A stretch of DNA of 18,236 nt, taken from assembly GCA_016870425.1 (NCBI GenBank), contig VGBQ01000029.1, forward strand, positions 1 through 18,236, given 5' to 3'. Below, one piece after another: positions 9,179-15,967 of this stretch (its first letter is position 1; every line of letters starts with the position of its first letter). The notes under the pieces are model-generated. The model saw only the letters and a program-made list of their open reading frames with translations, was not told where the DNA came from and did not search any database. The position numbers and the translations under genes were made by a program. The DNA comes from Actinomycetota bacterium (GTDB taxonomy: Bacteria; Actinomycetota; Actinomycetes; S36-B12).

Positions 9179-9619
9179 ATGGCAGTGAAGTACTACCTGA
9201 AGCTCAACGGCATTGACGGCGACGTGACCAATCGGGACTACCCCAGGTGGGTGGATGTGCTGTCCTACGCGTGGGACACGACGCGAACCTTTGGAGCCGA
9301 AGGCGGGCTCGGCAACTCACCGCTGCGCGTGACGACGCTCATGGGCAAGCACTCGACACCTTTGATGCTGAGGCTGGCGACCAACCGAGCTATCGGAGAG
9401 GTGCGTCTGGCCGGGGTGACGGGATCGACGAAGTTCATGGAGATCAAGCTCACGGGTGGGCTCCTTGCTGCATGTGACACTGCGGCATCGGCATCAGCGG
9501 ACTATCCCGCCGAGGTATACGCCTTTCGATACGACCGCATCGAGGTCAACTACTGGCCGGTCGCCAACGGTGTGCAAGGCGCACTCCTGGCAGCCGACTG
9601 GGCGGCCGGCGAGTTCTAG
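9179..9619 (+). CDS. hcp: Hcp-family tube protein (type VI secretion Hcp-like)
   Basis: AGGAG at 9168-9172 with a 6-base spacer supports the ATG at 9179. The 146-residue sequence matches Hcp along its length: N-terminal strand with LKLNGIDGD (residues 7-15), WVDVLSYAW (24-32), PLMLRLAT (61-68), EVRLAGVTG then MEIKLTGGLL (74-96), and the C-terminal YDRIEVNYWP strand (118-127). Hcp forms stacked hexameric rings that make the inner tube of type VI secretion machines and can chaperone effectors in the lumen. It has no signal peptide, as is usual for Hcp. No other type VI or contractile-injection gene is seen here, so its role in this organism is open: an unlinked machine, an assembly with the giant proteins upstream, or an independent use of the fold. 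The family call is firm and the system is not. Confidence 0.85.
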   Translation: MAVKYYLKLNGIDGDVTNRDYPRWVDVLSYAWDTTRTFGAEGGLGNSPLRVTTLMGKHSTPLMLRLATNRAIGEVRLAGVTGSTKFMEIKLTGGLLAACDTAASASADYPAEVYAFRYDRIEVNYWPVANGVQGALLAADWAAGEF

Positions 9620-9784
9620 GCCGAGCGGGGAGGGGAGAACCTTTTCTTTGTGCGCCGCTGCCAGGCTAGGGTGCCGTCGCGCTCAACGGGCCGGATGGCA
9701 CCCGGTGAGTAGGCGGCCTGCCCCGGAGCCTGACACGGCGGACGCCGTCACGGGGAAGCGTCCGCTGCTGCTCGGGGCGGTCCA
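9620..9784. other. Structured convergent intergenic region
   Basis: This 165-base gap lies between hcp (+) and the decarboxylase (-). It holds a TAGGGT -10-like hexamer (9667-9672), a 7-bp stem GGGTGCC/GGCACCC (9669-9675 with 9697-9703) and a second, stronger hairpin (9721-9755). I could not match it to a known riboswitch. Termination of both flanking genes is the simplest role. Confidence 0.4.
9721..9755. terminator. GC-rich hairpin, probable bidirectional terminator
   Basis: CCCCG (9721-9725) pairs with CGGGG (9751-9755). Inside, TGA plus CGGC (731-733, 736-739) pairs with GCCG plus TCA (744-750), leaving a four-base loop and a two-base bulge. It lies 30 bases beyond the decarboxylase stop on the minus strand and about 100 bases beyond the hcp stop. 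There is no T-tract, which is common for actinobacterial terminators. Confidence 0.5.
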
Positions 9785-11119
9785 TCAGACCGAGGACACC
9801 TCGTCGGCGACGTCCATGAGGACCGCGACGTCGGCCGGACTCGTGCGGACGTTGGTGAAGCAGGGGCGCAGCCAGGTCTCGCCGTCGACGGTGGCGTGGG
9901 AGATGTAGACGCGGCCGTCGGCCTGCAGGCGCTGGACGAGCTCAGCATTGTCAATGCCGGGTTTGCGCATGAGGACGATCGAGAGGTCCGGCACCGGTCC
10001 GACCTCCCAGCCGCGGGTGGCGGCCATCACGTGCAGATCGCGCGCGAAGTCGACATTGCGCTGGATGGCCTCCCGGAACTTCGTCGCGCCATGCACGCGG
10101 AAGGCGAGCCAGAGCTTGAGTGCACGCAGCGGGCGGGAATACTCCAGCGTGACGTCGACCGCGTTGCGCGTGCCGGGGATGTACGACGTCTCGTGGCCAA
10201 AGGCCGCCGCGAGGGTGGACTCATCGCGCACCATGACGATGCCGCAGGCCTTGGGCACGAACATCCACTTGTGAGCATCCACCGTGACCGAGTCGGCGCG
10301 CTCCAGCCCCGAGAAGCGCTCGGGCATCACCGAGGCGGCGGGCAGGCCGTAGGCACCGTCGACGTGCATCCAGATGCCGTGCTCTGAGCAGACATCAGCG
10401 ATGGCATCGAGGGGATCGATGGCTCCGGTGAGCGTGGTGCCCGCGGTGCCGACGACGGCGATGGGGGTCAGGCCGGACGCGCGGTCGGCGCGGATCATCT
10501 CGTCGAGTGCCTCGGGGCGCATGCGGCGGTGCCCATCGATGGGCACGGCGCGCAGGTTGTCCGACCCCACGCCGAGCAGCTCGATCGCGCGCACGATCGA
10601 GTAGTGGGCATCGGCCGAGCAGTAGGCGACCGCGTGGGGCGGCGTACCTGACCTTCTGCTGCCCGGCACCGCGCGCTCCCGCGCCGCGGCGAGCGCAGTG
10701 ACATTGGAGACGGTGCCCCCGGAGGTGAAGGAGCCGCCTGCGGCGGGGAAGCCGACGAACTCCGCCGTCCAGCGCAGTGCCTGCGCCTCGATCAGCGTCG
10801 CGGCACCGGCATGCAGGGCGAGGTTGGGGTCGTAGGAGTGCGCGAGCAGGTCGGCGAGTGCGCCGATCTCCAGGCCGGATGAGCCGATGTAGGCCAGATA
10901 GCGCGGGCGTGCCTGCGCCAGTGACTGGTCGAGTGCCTCCGCGGCCTCGTCGAGGGCTTCGACGACATCGATGCCGGCCTCGGGCAGCGGCAGGTCGAGA
11001 GTGGCGAGGAGTTCGGGGGAGATCGGCGGCTCGATGTCGCGGGCGTGGTCGAACTCCTCCCACGCGGCGGCGACGAGGTCGCGTGCGTGGTCCAGTGCCC
11101 TCTCCCGCTCAAGCTTCAT
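9785..11119 (-). CDS. PLP-dependent group II amino-acid decarboxylase
   Basis: The 444-residue enzyme is of the aromatic amino acid / glutamate decarboxylase family. I chose ATG 11119 (MKLERERALDHARD) over the longer frame from 11152 because AAGG lies 7 bases upstream and homologous proteins begin with this helix. Visible family features in order: ARPRYLAYIGSS, the TSGGTVSN PLP-phosphate loop, DAHYS with the histidine that stacks on the cofactor, GTAGTTLTGAIDP, WMHVDGA with the PLP-binding aspartate, and DAHKW with the Schiff-base lysine. It removes the alpha-carboxylate of an L-amino acid to give an amine. The substrate (tyrosine, DOPA, tryptophan, phenylalanine, or an acidic or diamino acid) cannot be fixed from sequence. 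The neighbouring homoprotocatechuate genes make an aromatic substrate attractive. It lies downstream of that operon but probably has its own promoter. Confidence 0.85.
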   Translation of the reverse strand: MKLERERALDHARDLVAAAWEEFDHARDIEPPISPELLATLDLPLPEAGIDVVEALDEAAEALDQSLAQARPRYLAYIGSSGLEIGALADLLAHSYDPNLALHAGAATLIEAQALRWTAEFVGFPAAGGSFTSGGTVSNVTALAAARERAVPGSRRSGTPPHAVAYCSADAHYSIVRAIELLGVGSDNLRAVPIDGHRRMRPEALDEMIRADRASGLTPIAVVGTAGTTLTGAIDPLDAIADVCSEHGIWMHVDGAYGLPAASVMPERFSGLERADSVTVDAHKWMFVPKACGIVMVRDESTLAAAFGHETSYIPGTRNAVDVTLEYSRPLRALKLWLAFRVHGATKFREAIQRNVDFARDLHVMAATRGWEVGPVPDLSIVLMRKPGIDNAELVQRLQADGRVYISHATVDGETWLRPCFTNVRTSPADVAVLMDVADEVSSV

Positions 11120-11151
11120 GCCTGAGCCTTGCGTGGCACACTTGCGACCCA

Positions 11152-11273
11152 TGAAGACGCCGCAATCCCTTGAAGCGGACTACTCGTGCGCCTTCGAAGA
11201 GTGGTGCGGCTCGCAAGACGAGGCGCTGTGGAGAAATGTCGTCGGAGACGGGCTCGATCTCCAGGCAGACTGA
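11152..11273 (+). pseudogene. MazE-type antitoxin C-terminal fragment (40 codons)
   Basis: The short frame MKTPQSLEADYSCAFEEW... ends VVGDGLDLQAD. It aligns with the C-terminal, toxin-binding half of mycobacterial MazE antitoxins, which from memory read LEDDYANAWQEW...DTDAWEQTVGDGV: the shared pattern is LE-DY--A--EW---D---W---VGDG. The N-terminal ribbon-helix-helix DNA-binding half is absent, and no MazF toxin lies beside it. The stop (TGA 11271-11273) abuts the stop of the reductase on the other strand, inside TGATCA. It is either a decayed remnant or a short antitoxin peptide still able to bind a MazF encoded elsewhere. There is no clear ribosome binding site. Confidence 0.55.
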
Positions 11274-12425
11274 TCACGCGCTGTCGACCGCCTCTTGCCC
11301 GATCTCCTTGCGGTAGTGCATGAGGTCCTTGGTGCGGTTGACGCCGACGACGCCGATCACCTCACCGTCGCGCAGGTACTCCACGATGCAGTCACCGCTC
11401 CACTCGCCATCGACGAGAGTGGGAGTGCCCAGTGCCGGCTCGCCGTAGGACTGCAGCGAGAAGTCGTACTGGTCGCTCCAGAAGGCGGGCATCGGGCGGA
11501 AGTCGCCGGTGGGCTCCTCGCCGTTGAGCAGCGCACCGAGGGTCTGGCCCGCGCGTTTGCCGGTCTCGGTGGGGAGATTCCAGTGCTCGATGCGACGGGG
11601 GATGTCGTCGAAGCGCGGATTGGGGAAGCGTGCAATGTCCCCGACCGCGACGACGGGCACCTCGGTGCCCACCACGCGCATGAGATTGTCGGTGAGCACG
11701 CCGTCCTGTAGGTCCAGTCCATTGCCCTGCAGCCACTCGACATTGGGCACGCTGCCCACGGCCTCGATGACGACATCCGCGGTGAGCCGCGTGCCGTCGG
11801 CGAGCGTGACGCCGTCTGCGTGGAATTCCTTCACTCCCTGACCGAGGTGGAAGGTCACGCCGTGCGCCTCGTGATGGGCTTTCATCGCCGCGCCGAGCTC
11901 GGGCCCGAGCGGGCGCAGCATGGGCTCCGCGTCGTACGCCGTGACCGTGACCTCGCAGCCGAGCTGGCGCGCGGTGGCCGCGACCTCGCAGCCGATGAAG
12001 CCGGCACCGACGACGAGGAGAGATGCACCGGGGGTCAGTCGCTCGCGCAGGGCGAGCGCGTCGTCGGCCGTGCGCAGCACCGGTGGTTGGGGGCCGGGCA
12101 CCGGGAGGTGTCGCGGGCGGATGCCGCTGGCGATCACCAGGCCATCGAAGGGGTACGCCGCATCGTCGACCATGACCATGCGCGAAGCCAGCGAGCAGCC
12201 TGTCGCGGGCGCACCGAGGCGCCAGTCAATGTCGTCGTGCTTGCGGCGGAAGTGCAGTCCCTCGACCTCGACACCACCCTTGAGTGCCTCCTTGGACAGC
12301 GGGGGGCGGTTGTAGGGCAGATGGCGCTCGTCGCCGATGACCATGACATCGAAGCCCTGGCCGCGCACTGACTCCGCGGCACGCAGGCCACCGAGGCCTG
12401 CTCCGACGACGATGACCTGGGCCAT
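11274..12425 (-). CDS. FAD-dependent NAD(P)H:ferredoxin reductase
   Basis: The 383-residue two-dinucleotide-fold flavoprotein is of the putidaredoxin/rubredoxin reductase type. The FAD-binding GAGLGG is at residues 8-13, followed by PYNRPPLSK, typical of ferredoxin reductases of oxygenase systems. The NAD(P)H-binding GAGFIG is at 140-145, and the second FAD motif is VVAVGDIARF near residue 260. A C-terminal reductase domain follows. It passes electrons from NAD(P)H to a ferredoxin and on to an oxygenase such as a cytochrome P450. Its ATG shares one base with the ferredoxin stop (TGATG), so the two are coupled and are almost certainly partners. The terminal oxygenase is not in this window. Confidence 0.88.
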   Translation of the reverse strand: MAQVIVVGAGLGGLRAAESVRGQGFDVMVIGDERHLPYNRPPLSKEALKGGVEVEGLHFRRKHDDIDWRLGAPATGCSLASRMVMVDDAAYPFDGLVIASGIRPRHLPVPGPQPPVLRTADDALALRERLTPGASLLVVGAGFIGCEVAATARQLGCEVTVTAYDAEPMLRPLGPELGAAMKAHHEAHGVTFHLGQGVKEFHADGVTLADGTRLTADVVIEAVGSVPNVEWLQGNGLDLQDGVLTDNLMRVVGTEVPVVAVGDIARFPNPRFDDIPRRIEHWNLPTETGKRAGQTLGALLNGEEPTGDFRPMPAFWSDQYDFSLQSYGEPALGTPTLVDGEWSGDCIVEYLRDGEVIGVVGVNRTKDLMHYRKEIGQEAVDSA

Positions 12426-12613
12426 CAGGCCTGGATTTCGATCGCCTGCATCGGGCAGACGTCGACCGCGGCCTCGATCTGGTCAGCCAGTGCGTCATCG
12501 ACCTCGCCGACGTACTCGAGCTTGCCATCGTCGTTGAGCGCGAAGACGGTGGGTGCCTCGAAGGTGCACTGGCCGTAGTGCTGGCACTTGTCCATGTCGA
12601 CGTAGACCTTCAT
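12425..12613 (-). CDS. [3Fe-4S] ferredoxin, cytochrome P450-partner type
   Basis: The product has 62 residues from ATG 12613, which overlaps the stop of the FAH gene (TGATG) and has GGAG upstream. A GTG one codon earlier is less well spaced. Cysteines 10, 16 and 53 fit the CxxYxxC...CP arrangement (CQHYGQC, then CPMQAI). In this family three cysteines hold a [3Fe-4S] cluster and the residue at the fourth position varies. Here it is tyrosine 13. Such ferredoxins carry electrons singly to P450s or other oxygenases. It is followed directly by its reductase and lies in the homoprotocatechuate operon, suggesting the missing oxygenase acts on the same aromatic pathway. Confidence 0.88.
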   Translation of the reverse strand: MKVYVDMDKCQHYGQCTFEAPTVFALNDDGKLEYVGEVDDALADQIEAAVDVCPMQAIEIQA

Positions 12614-13488
12614 CACTTCTCCTCGACTGTTGACGGGTAGAGATGCTTGCTCGGGGTGCGGATGCCGCGGAACTCCCAGTCGCCCCCCAGCGCGGTCGAG
12701 ACGACCTCCTCCGACTCGGTCGGCTGTGCGCCGACGTCGGTGCGGATCGGCGTGGGGCCCTCGACAATGTGGTTGGTGAGCGTGCCGAGGCCCTCGACCT
12801 CGACCTCGACGACGTCACCGGGCTGCACGGGCCGGGAGAAGGCCGGGGTGCCGGAGAAGAGCAGATCGCCGGGCACGAGCGTGATGGTGCGCGCGATGTC
12901 GGCGACGAGGTAGTGCATGTCCCATTCCATCTCCGCCGTCGTGGAGTCCTGCTTCGCGACGCCGTTGACGAGGGTGCGGATGCCCTTGTTGCGGAAGTCC
13001 CAGTCCGTGACGACACCGGGGCCGACCGGGGCGAGAGTGTCGGAGCCTTTGACGCGCAGCATCGAGCCGGCGTCGGTGTCGCGGAAGTCGTGCAGGCCGT
13101 AGTCATTGCCGATGGAGTAGCCCGCGATGTAGTCCGCGGCCTGAGCAGGGGAGATGTTGCGACATGTGCGGCCGATGACGATGACGATCTCGCCCTCGTA
13201 GTTGAGCCACTTGCAGCCGGCAGGACGCACAACGCCTGCCCTGTGCGAGTTGAGCGCGGTGATGGGCTTGTGGAAGTACGTCGGCGCCGGAGGAAGCTTG
13301 GTCATGAACTCCTCGGTGCGGCTGGCGTAGTTGAGGTGCACCGCGATGATCTTGGTGGGCTCGGTCGGGGGGAGGTGGATGGCCTCATCGATGGCGACCT
13401 CGCGGCCATCGCCGGCAACCAGGGCATCGCCCTCGCGGCGTACCTCGCAGGGATAGCCGTCGAGCAGGATGCGGCGGTATTCAGTCAT
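12613..13488 (-). CDS. hpaG: Fumarylacetoacetate hydrolase family protein (HpaG-like)
   Basis: The true start is ATG 13488 (MTEYRRILLDG), which shares one base with the hpaD stop. The longer open frame to 13554 merely reads back into hpaD. The product has 291 residues. The FAH fold is shown by IIAVHLNYASR, the metal ligands Glu98 and Glu100 in NYEGEI and Asp129 in GNDYGLHDFRD, and LVPGDLLFSGTP near the C-terminus. In homoprotocatechuate catabolism this family decarboxylates 5-oxopent-3-ene-1,2,5-tricarboxylate and isomerises 2-hydroxyhepta-2,4-dienedioate. E. coli HpaG contains two such domains, whereas here only one is present, so it may do one step or both. The operon context supports the pathway. 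The exact reaction is inferred. Confidence 0.8.
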   Translation of the reverse strand: MTEYRRILLDGYPCEVRREGDALVAGDGREVAIDEAIHLPPTEPTKIIAVHLNYASRTEEFMTKLPPAPTYFHKPITALNSHRAGVVRPAGCKWLNYEGEIVIVIGRTCRNISPAQAADYIAGYSIGNDYGLHDFRDTDAGSMLRVKGSDTLAPVGPGVVTDWDFRNKGIRTLVNGVAKQDSTTAEMEWDMHYLVADIARTITLVPGDLLFSGTPAFSRPVQPGDVVEVEVEGLGTLTNHIVEGPTPIRTDVGAQPTESEEVVSTALGGDWEFRGIRTPSKHLYPSTVEEK

Positions 13489-14399
13489 CAGGCGCTGACC
13501 TTCTGCTCGCTCGTGGCGGGGCGCGTCCAGCCCGTCGCGGGACGGTCGAACCACACGTGGACCTGGCTGGTGCCGATGGCGTTCTCGTAGTCGCTGTACT
13601 GCACGCCGGGCGCGACGAAGTCGGCCTCGCCCATGGCGCCGGCCATCATGAGGTAGTGGGCGAACATCGCCTCGGGGCGCACGGTGAGGAATTCAGGCAT
13701 TGTCTCGAGCACGAGGTCGTGGCGGCCCTCGGCGAACCATGCGAGGCGCTCGTGGTCCATGTCGCGGGCCTTGTCGCTGATGATGTGTGAGGGGTCGCTC
13801 GACTCGTGCTTGCGCAGCTCCTTGAGCTTGTAGAAGGTGTGCGAGAGCGAGCCGGTGGCGACGATGATCACCTTGCGGTCGCTGGCGGCGACAGCCTCCC
13901 CGATGGCCCGGCCCACGCGCAGGAAGTCATCGGTCTCGCCGGTCTGGCAGACGCTCACGGAGATCCAGCGCTTGTCGAGGCCCTTGCCGAGATAGCTCCA
14001 CAGGTTGAGGGAGGGGTAGTAGAGCGGGAGGTATTCGTCGTCGATCGCGGTGATCCAGGTGCCGTTGGGCTCACCGCGGGCCGCGATCGCCTCGGCGAGC
14101 TCGGGGTCGCCGCGCCACTCGTAGGGGATGCGGCACATGCCGCGGGGCAGCTCCTCGGCAGTGAAGAGTCCGGCGCGGCGCGCGTGGGAGGTGACGACGA
14201 ACTCGACCGTCGTGAACCAGTGCGAGTCGAGCACGATGACGGTGTCGTAGTCGAGGGTCTCGAACTTCTCCTTGCGCAGCCGCTCGAGGCCGGTGACGAT
14301 CGTGATCTCCTTGCCGTCGTTGAGCTCGTAGCGGACGTCCTTGGGCAGCATGATGGTGGGAACATGCGACAGCAGTGCCGCGGCGACGACCTCTCCCAT
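13488..14399 (-). CDS. hpaD: 3,4-dihydroxyphenylacetate 2,3-dioxygenase (class III extradiol, LigB superfamily)
   Basis: The 303-residue protein resembles E. coli HpaD along its length: ALLSHVP at the N-terminus with His12, VIVLDSHWF with His60 (both likely Fe(II) ligands), ATGSLSHTFY, and FAHYLMMAGAMG toward the C-terminus. It opens the ring of homoprotocatechuate between C2 and C3 (meta cleavage) using Fe(II) and O2, giving 5-carboxymethyl-2-hydroxymuconate semialdehyde, the substrate of the dehydrogenase encoded just upstream. GGAGG 5 bases before ATG 14399 overlaps the end of hpaE, whose stop is only two bases upstream of this start. The adjacent hpaE and hpaG make the substrate assignment fairly secure. 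Confidence 0.85.
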   Translation of the reverse strand: MGEVVAAALLSHVPTIMLPKDVRYELNDGKEITIVTGLERLRKEKFETLDYDTVIVLDSHWFTTVEFVVTSHARRAGLFTAEELPRGMCRIPYEWRGDPELAEAIAARGEPNGTWITAIDDEYLPLYYPSLNLWSYLGKGLDKRWISVSVCQTGETDDFLRVGRAIGEAVAASDRKVIIVATGSLSHTFYKLKELRKHESSDPSHIISDKARDMDHERLAWFAEGRHDLVLETMPEFLTVRPEAMFAHYLMMAGAMGEADFVAPGVQYSDYENAIGTSQVHVWFDRPATGWTRPATSEQKVSA

Positions 14400-14401
14400 G
14401 A

Positions 14402-15859
14402 CTACCTCCAGCCGTTGGGGGAATAGCAGGTGTTCTTGACGTCAGCGTAGAAGTCGAAGGACCACACGCCGCCCTCGCGTCCGATGCCCGACTTGCGGGA
14501 GCCGCCGAAGGGGGCGCGCAGGTCGCGAACGAAGAAGCAGTTGACCCACACGGTGCCGGCGACGAGCTGTCCCGCGATGCGCTCGGCGCGCGGACGATCA
14601 CCGCAGACGAGGGTGGCGGCAAGGCCGTAGTCGGTGTTGTTGGCCAGGGCGATCGCCTCGTCCTCGGTGGAGAAGGTCTGCATCGTGAGGACCGGTCCGA
14701 AGACTTCCTGCGTGAGGATCTCCGAGCCGAGAGCGGCCCCGGTGATGAGTGTGGGGGCGTAGTAGAAGCCGCCCGCGACAGGTTCGACGCGCTCGCCGCC
14801 GAAGGCGACCTGCGCGCCATCCTTGCGCGCGCGGTCGACGAAACCCTCGATGCGCTCAAGGTGCACGGGGTGGATCTGCGGGCCGAGGTCGGTGGCTTCA
14901 TCGCGCGGATCGCCCTGGCGGATTGTCACTACCCTGTCCGCGAGGCGCTCGGCGAACTCCTGCGCGACGGACTCGTGCACGAGCAGGCGCGTGCCGGCGA
15001 GACAGACCTGGCCGGCGTTGTCGTACTGCTCGGCCGCGATCTCCGCGGCAAGGCCGAGGTCCGCGTCGTCCATGACGATCGTCGGCGACTTGCCACCGAG
15101 CTCGAAGGACAGCGGGGTGAGATTCTCTGCGGCGGCCCTGGCCACGGCCTTGGCGGTGGGCACGGAGCCGGTGAAGCAGATGCGCGAGACGCCCGGGTGC
15201 CCCGCGAGCGCGGCTCCCGCCTCGACGCCGATGCCCTGGACGACGTTGAAGACCCCGGGCGGCATGCCGGCCTCTGCGGTGATCTCCGCGAAGAGGCTCG
15301 CCGTGAGGGGTGCCCACTCCGGCGGCTTGAGCACCACGGTGTCACCCGAGGCGAGTGCCGGGCCGATGCGCCAGGTCGCGAGCATGAGCGGGGCGTTCCA
15401 CGGCGTGATGATCGCCGCGACTCCCGCGGGATCCCACGACACGACATTGGTGTGACCGCGCGTCTCGAACTCCGGATGCTTCAGGTCGTTGACGGCGTAC
15501 TCGGCGAAGAAGCGGATGTTCATCGCGACGCGCGGCATGACACCGCGGCGGTGCGAGCGCAGGAGTGATCCGTTGTCGCGGGTCTCGAGCTGAGCGAAGT
15601 CCTCCAGGCGAGCCTCGACGAGGTCGGCGACGCGGCCGAGGATCTCCCCGCGACCAACGGGACCGAGCTTGGCCCAGCCGGGGAATGCCTCCTGTGCAGC
15701 GGCGACGGCGGCATCGACCTCGCCCTGGCCGCCGCGCGCGACCTGGCCGAGGATGCTGCCGTCTATGGGGGAGAGGTCGTCGAACGCAGCGGCAGACTCG
15801 ATCCGCTCGCCGCCGATCCAATGGCGTGGATCGACGCGTACGCCGGCGACGTCGAGCAT
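14402..15859 (-). CDS. hpaE: 5-carboxymethyl-2-hydroxymuconate semialdehyde dehydrogenase
   Basis: The 485-residue NAD-dependent aldehyde dehydrogenase is the first gene of the operon. I chose ATG 15859 because AGGAGG (15873-15868) stands 8 bases upstream and the length matches the family. The longer frame to 16021 crosses the promoter and part of the inverted repeat. Signatures are TPWNAPL (Asn155), the cofactor loop FTGSVPTAK, SFELGGKSP with general base Glu253, and NAGQVCLAGT with catalytic Cys286. It oxidises the ring-cleavage aldehyde made by HpaD to the tricarboxylate. General aldehyde dehydrogenases look similar, so the substrate rests mainly on the hpaD and hpaG neighbours. Confidence 0.85.
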   Translation of the reverse strand: MLDVAGVRVDPRHWIGGERIESAAAFDDLSPIDGSILGQVARGGQGEVDAAVAAAQEAFPGWAKLGPVGRGEILGRVADLVEARLEDFAQLETRDNGSLLRSHRRGVMPRVAMNIRFFAEYAVNDLKHPEFETRGHTNVVSWDPAGVAAIITPWNAPLMLATWRIGPALASGDTVVLKPPEWAPLTASLFAEITAEAGMPPGVFNVVQGIGVEAGAALAGHPGVSRICFTGSVPTAKAVARAAAENLTPLSFELGGKSPTIVMDDADLGLAAEIAAEQYDNAGQVCLAGTRLLVHESVAQEFAERLADRVVTIRQGDPRDEATDLGPQIHPVHLERIEGFVDRARKDGAQVAFGGERVEPVAGGFYYAPTLITGAALGSEILTQEVFGPVLTMQTFSTEDEAIALANNTDYGLAATLVCGDRPRAERIAGQLVAGTVWVNCFFVRDLRAPFGGSRKSGIGREGGVWSFDFYADVKNTCYSPNGWR

Positions 15860-15860
15860 G

Positions 15861-15873
15861 GGAGGACCCTCCT
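15861..15873 (-). promoter_or_regulatory. Strong hpaE ribosome binding site that can self-pair
   Basis: AGGAGG ends 8 bases before ATG 15859 and decides that start. The adjacent bases GGAG(GGTC)CTCC can form a short GC hairpin that would cover part of the site. Confidence 0.5.
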
Positions 15874-15875
15874 CA

Positions 15876-15900
15876 GGGGATTGCCCACTTTCGGGGATTG
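15876..15900 (-). promoter_or_regulatory. Direct repeat in the hpaE leader, possible operator
   Basis: The octamer CAATCCCC (minus strand) occurs twice, at 15900-15893 and 15883-15876, with a 17-base period, between the predicted start of transcription and the Shine-Dalgarno sequence. A site bound by a repressor here would block transcription. No regulator gene is in the window. Confidence 0.35.
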
Positions 15901-15905
15901 TTTGG

Positions 15906-15935
15906 ACCCTAACGGATTCCCCGTGGGCATGCCAA
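15906..15935 (-). promoter_or_regulatory. Candidate sigma70-type promoter of the hpaE operon
   Basis: Read on the minus strand, TTGGCA (15935-15930) matches five of six -35 bases. After an 18-base spacer, TAGGGT (15911-15906) fits the actinobacterial TAnnnT -10. The transcript would start near 15899, giving a leader of about 40 bases before the hpaE ATG. Confidence 0.55.
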
Positions 15936-15967
15936 GGGCTCGCCACTGCGAGGGCCTCCCACCTCCG

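Noticed and set aside
9640..9755. Known riboswitch between hcp and the decarboxylase
   Set aside because: I could not fit the conserved cores of the TPP, cobalamin, SAM, ZTP or fluoride classes, and the region lies at the 3' ends of both flanking genes.
12643..13590. 315-codon + strand open frame opposite hpaG
   Set aside because: The minus strand encodes an intact FAH-family enzyme within an operon. The + frame is low-complexity Val/Asp/Gly/Arg.
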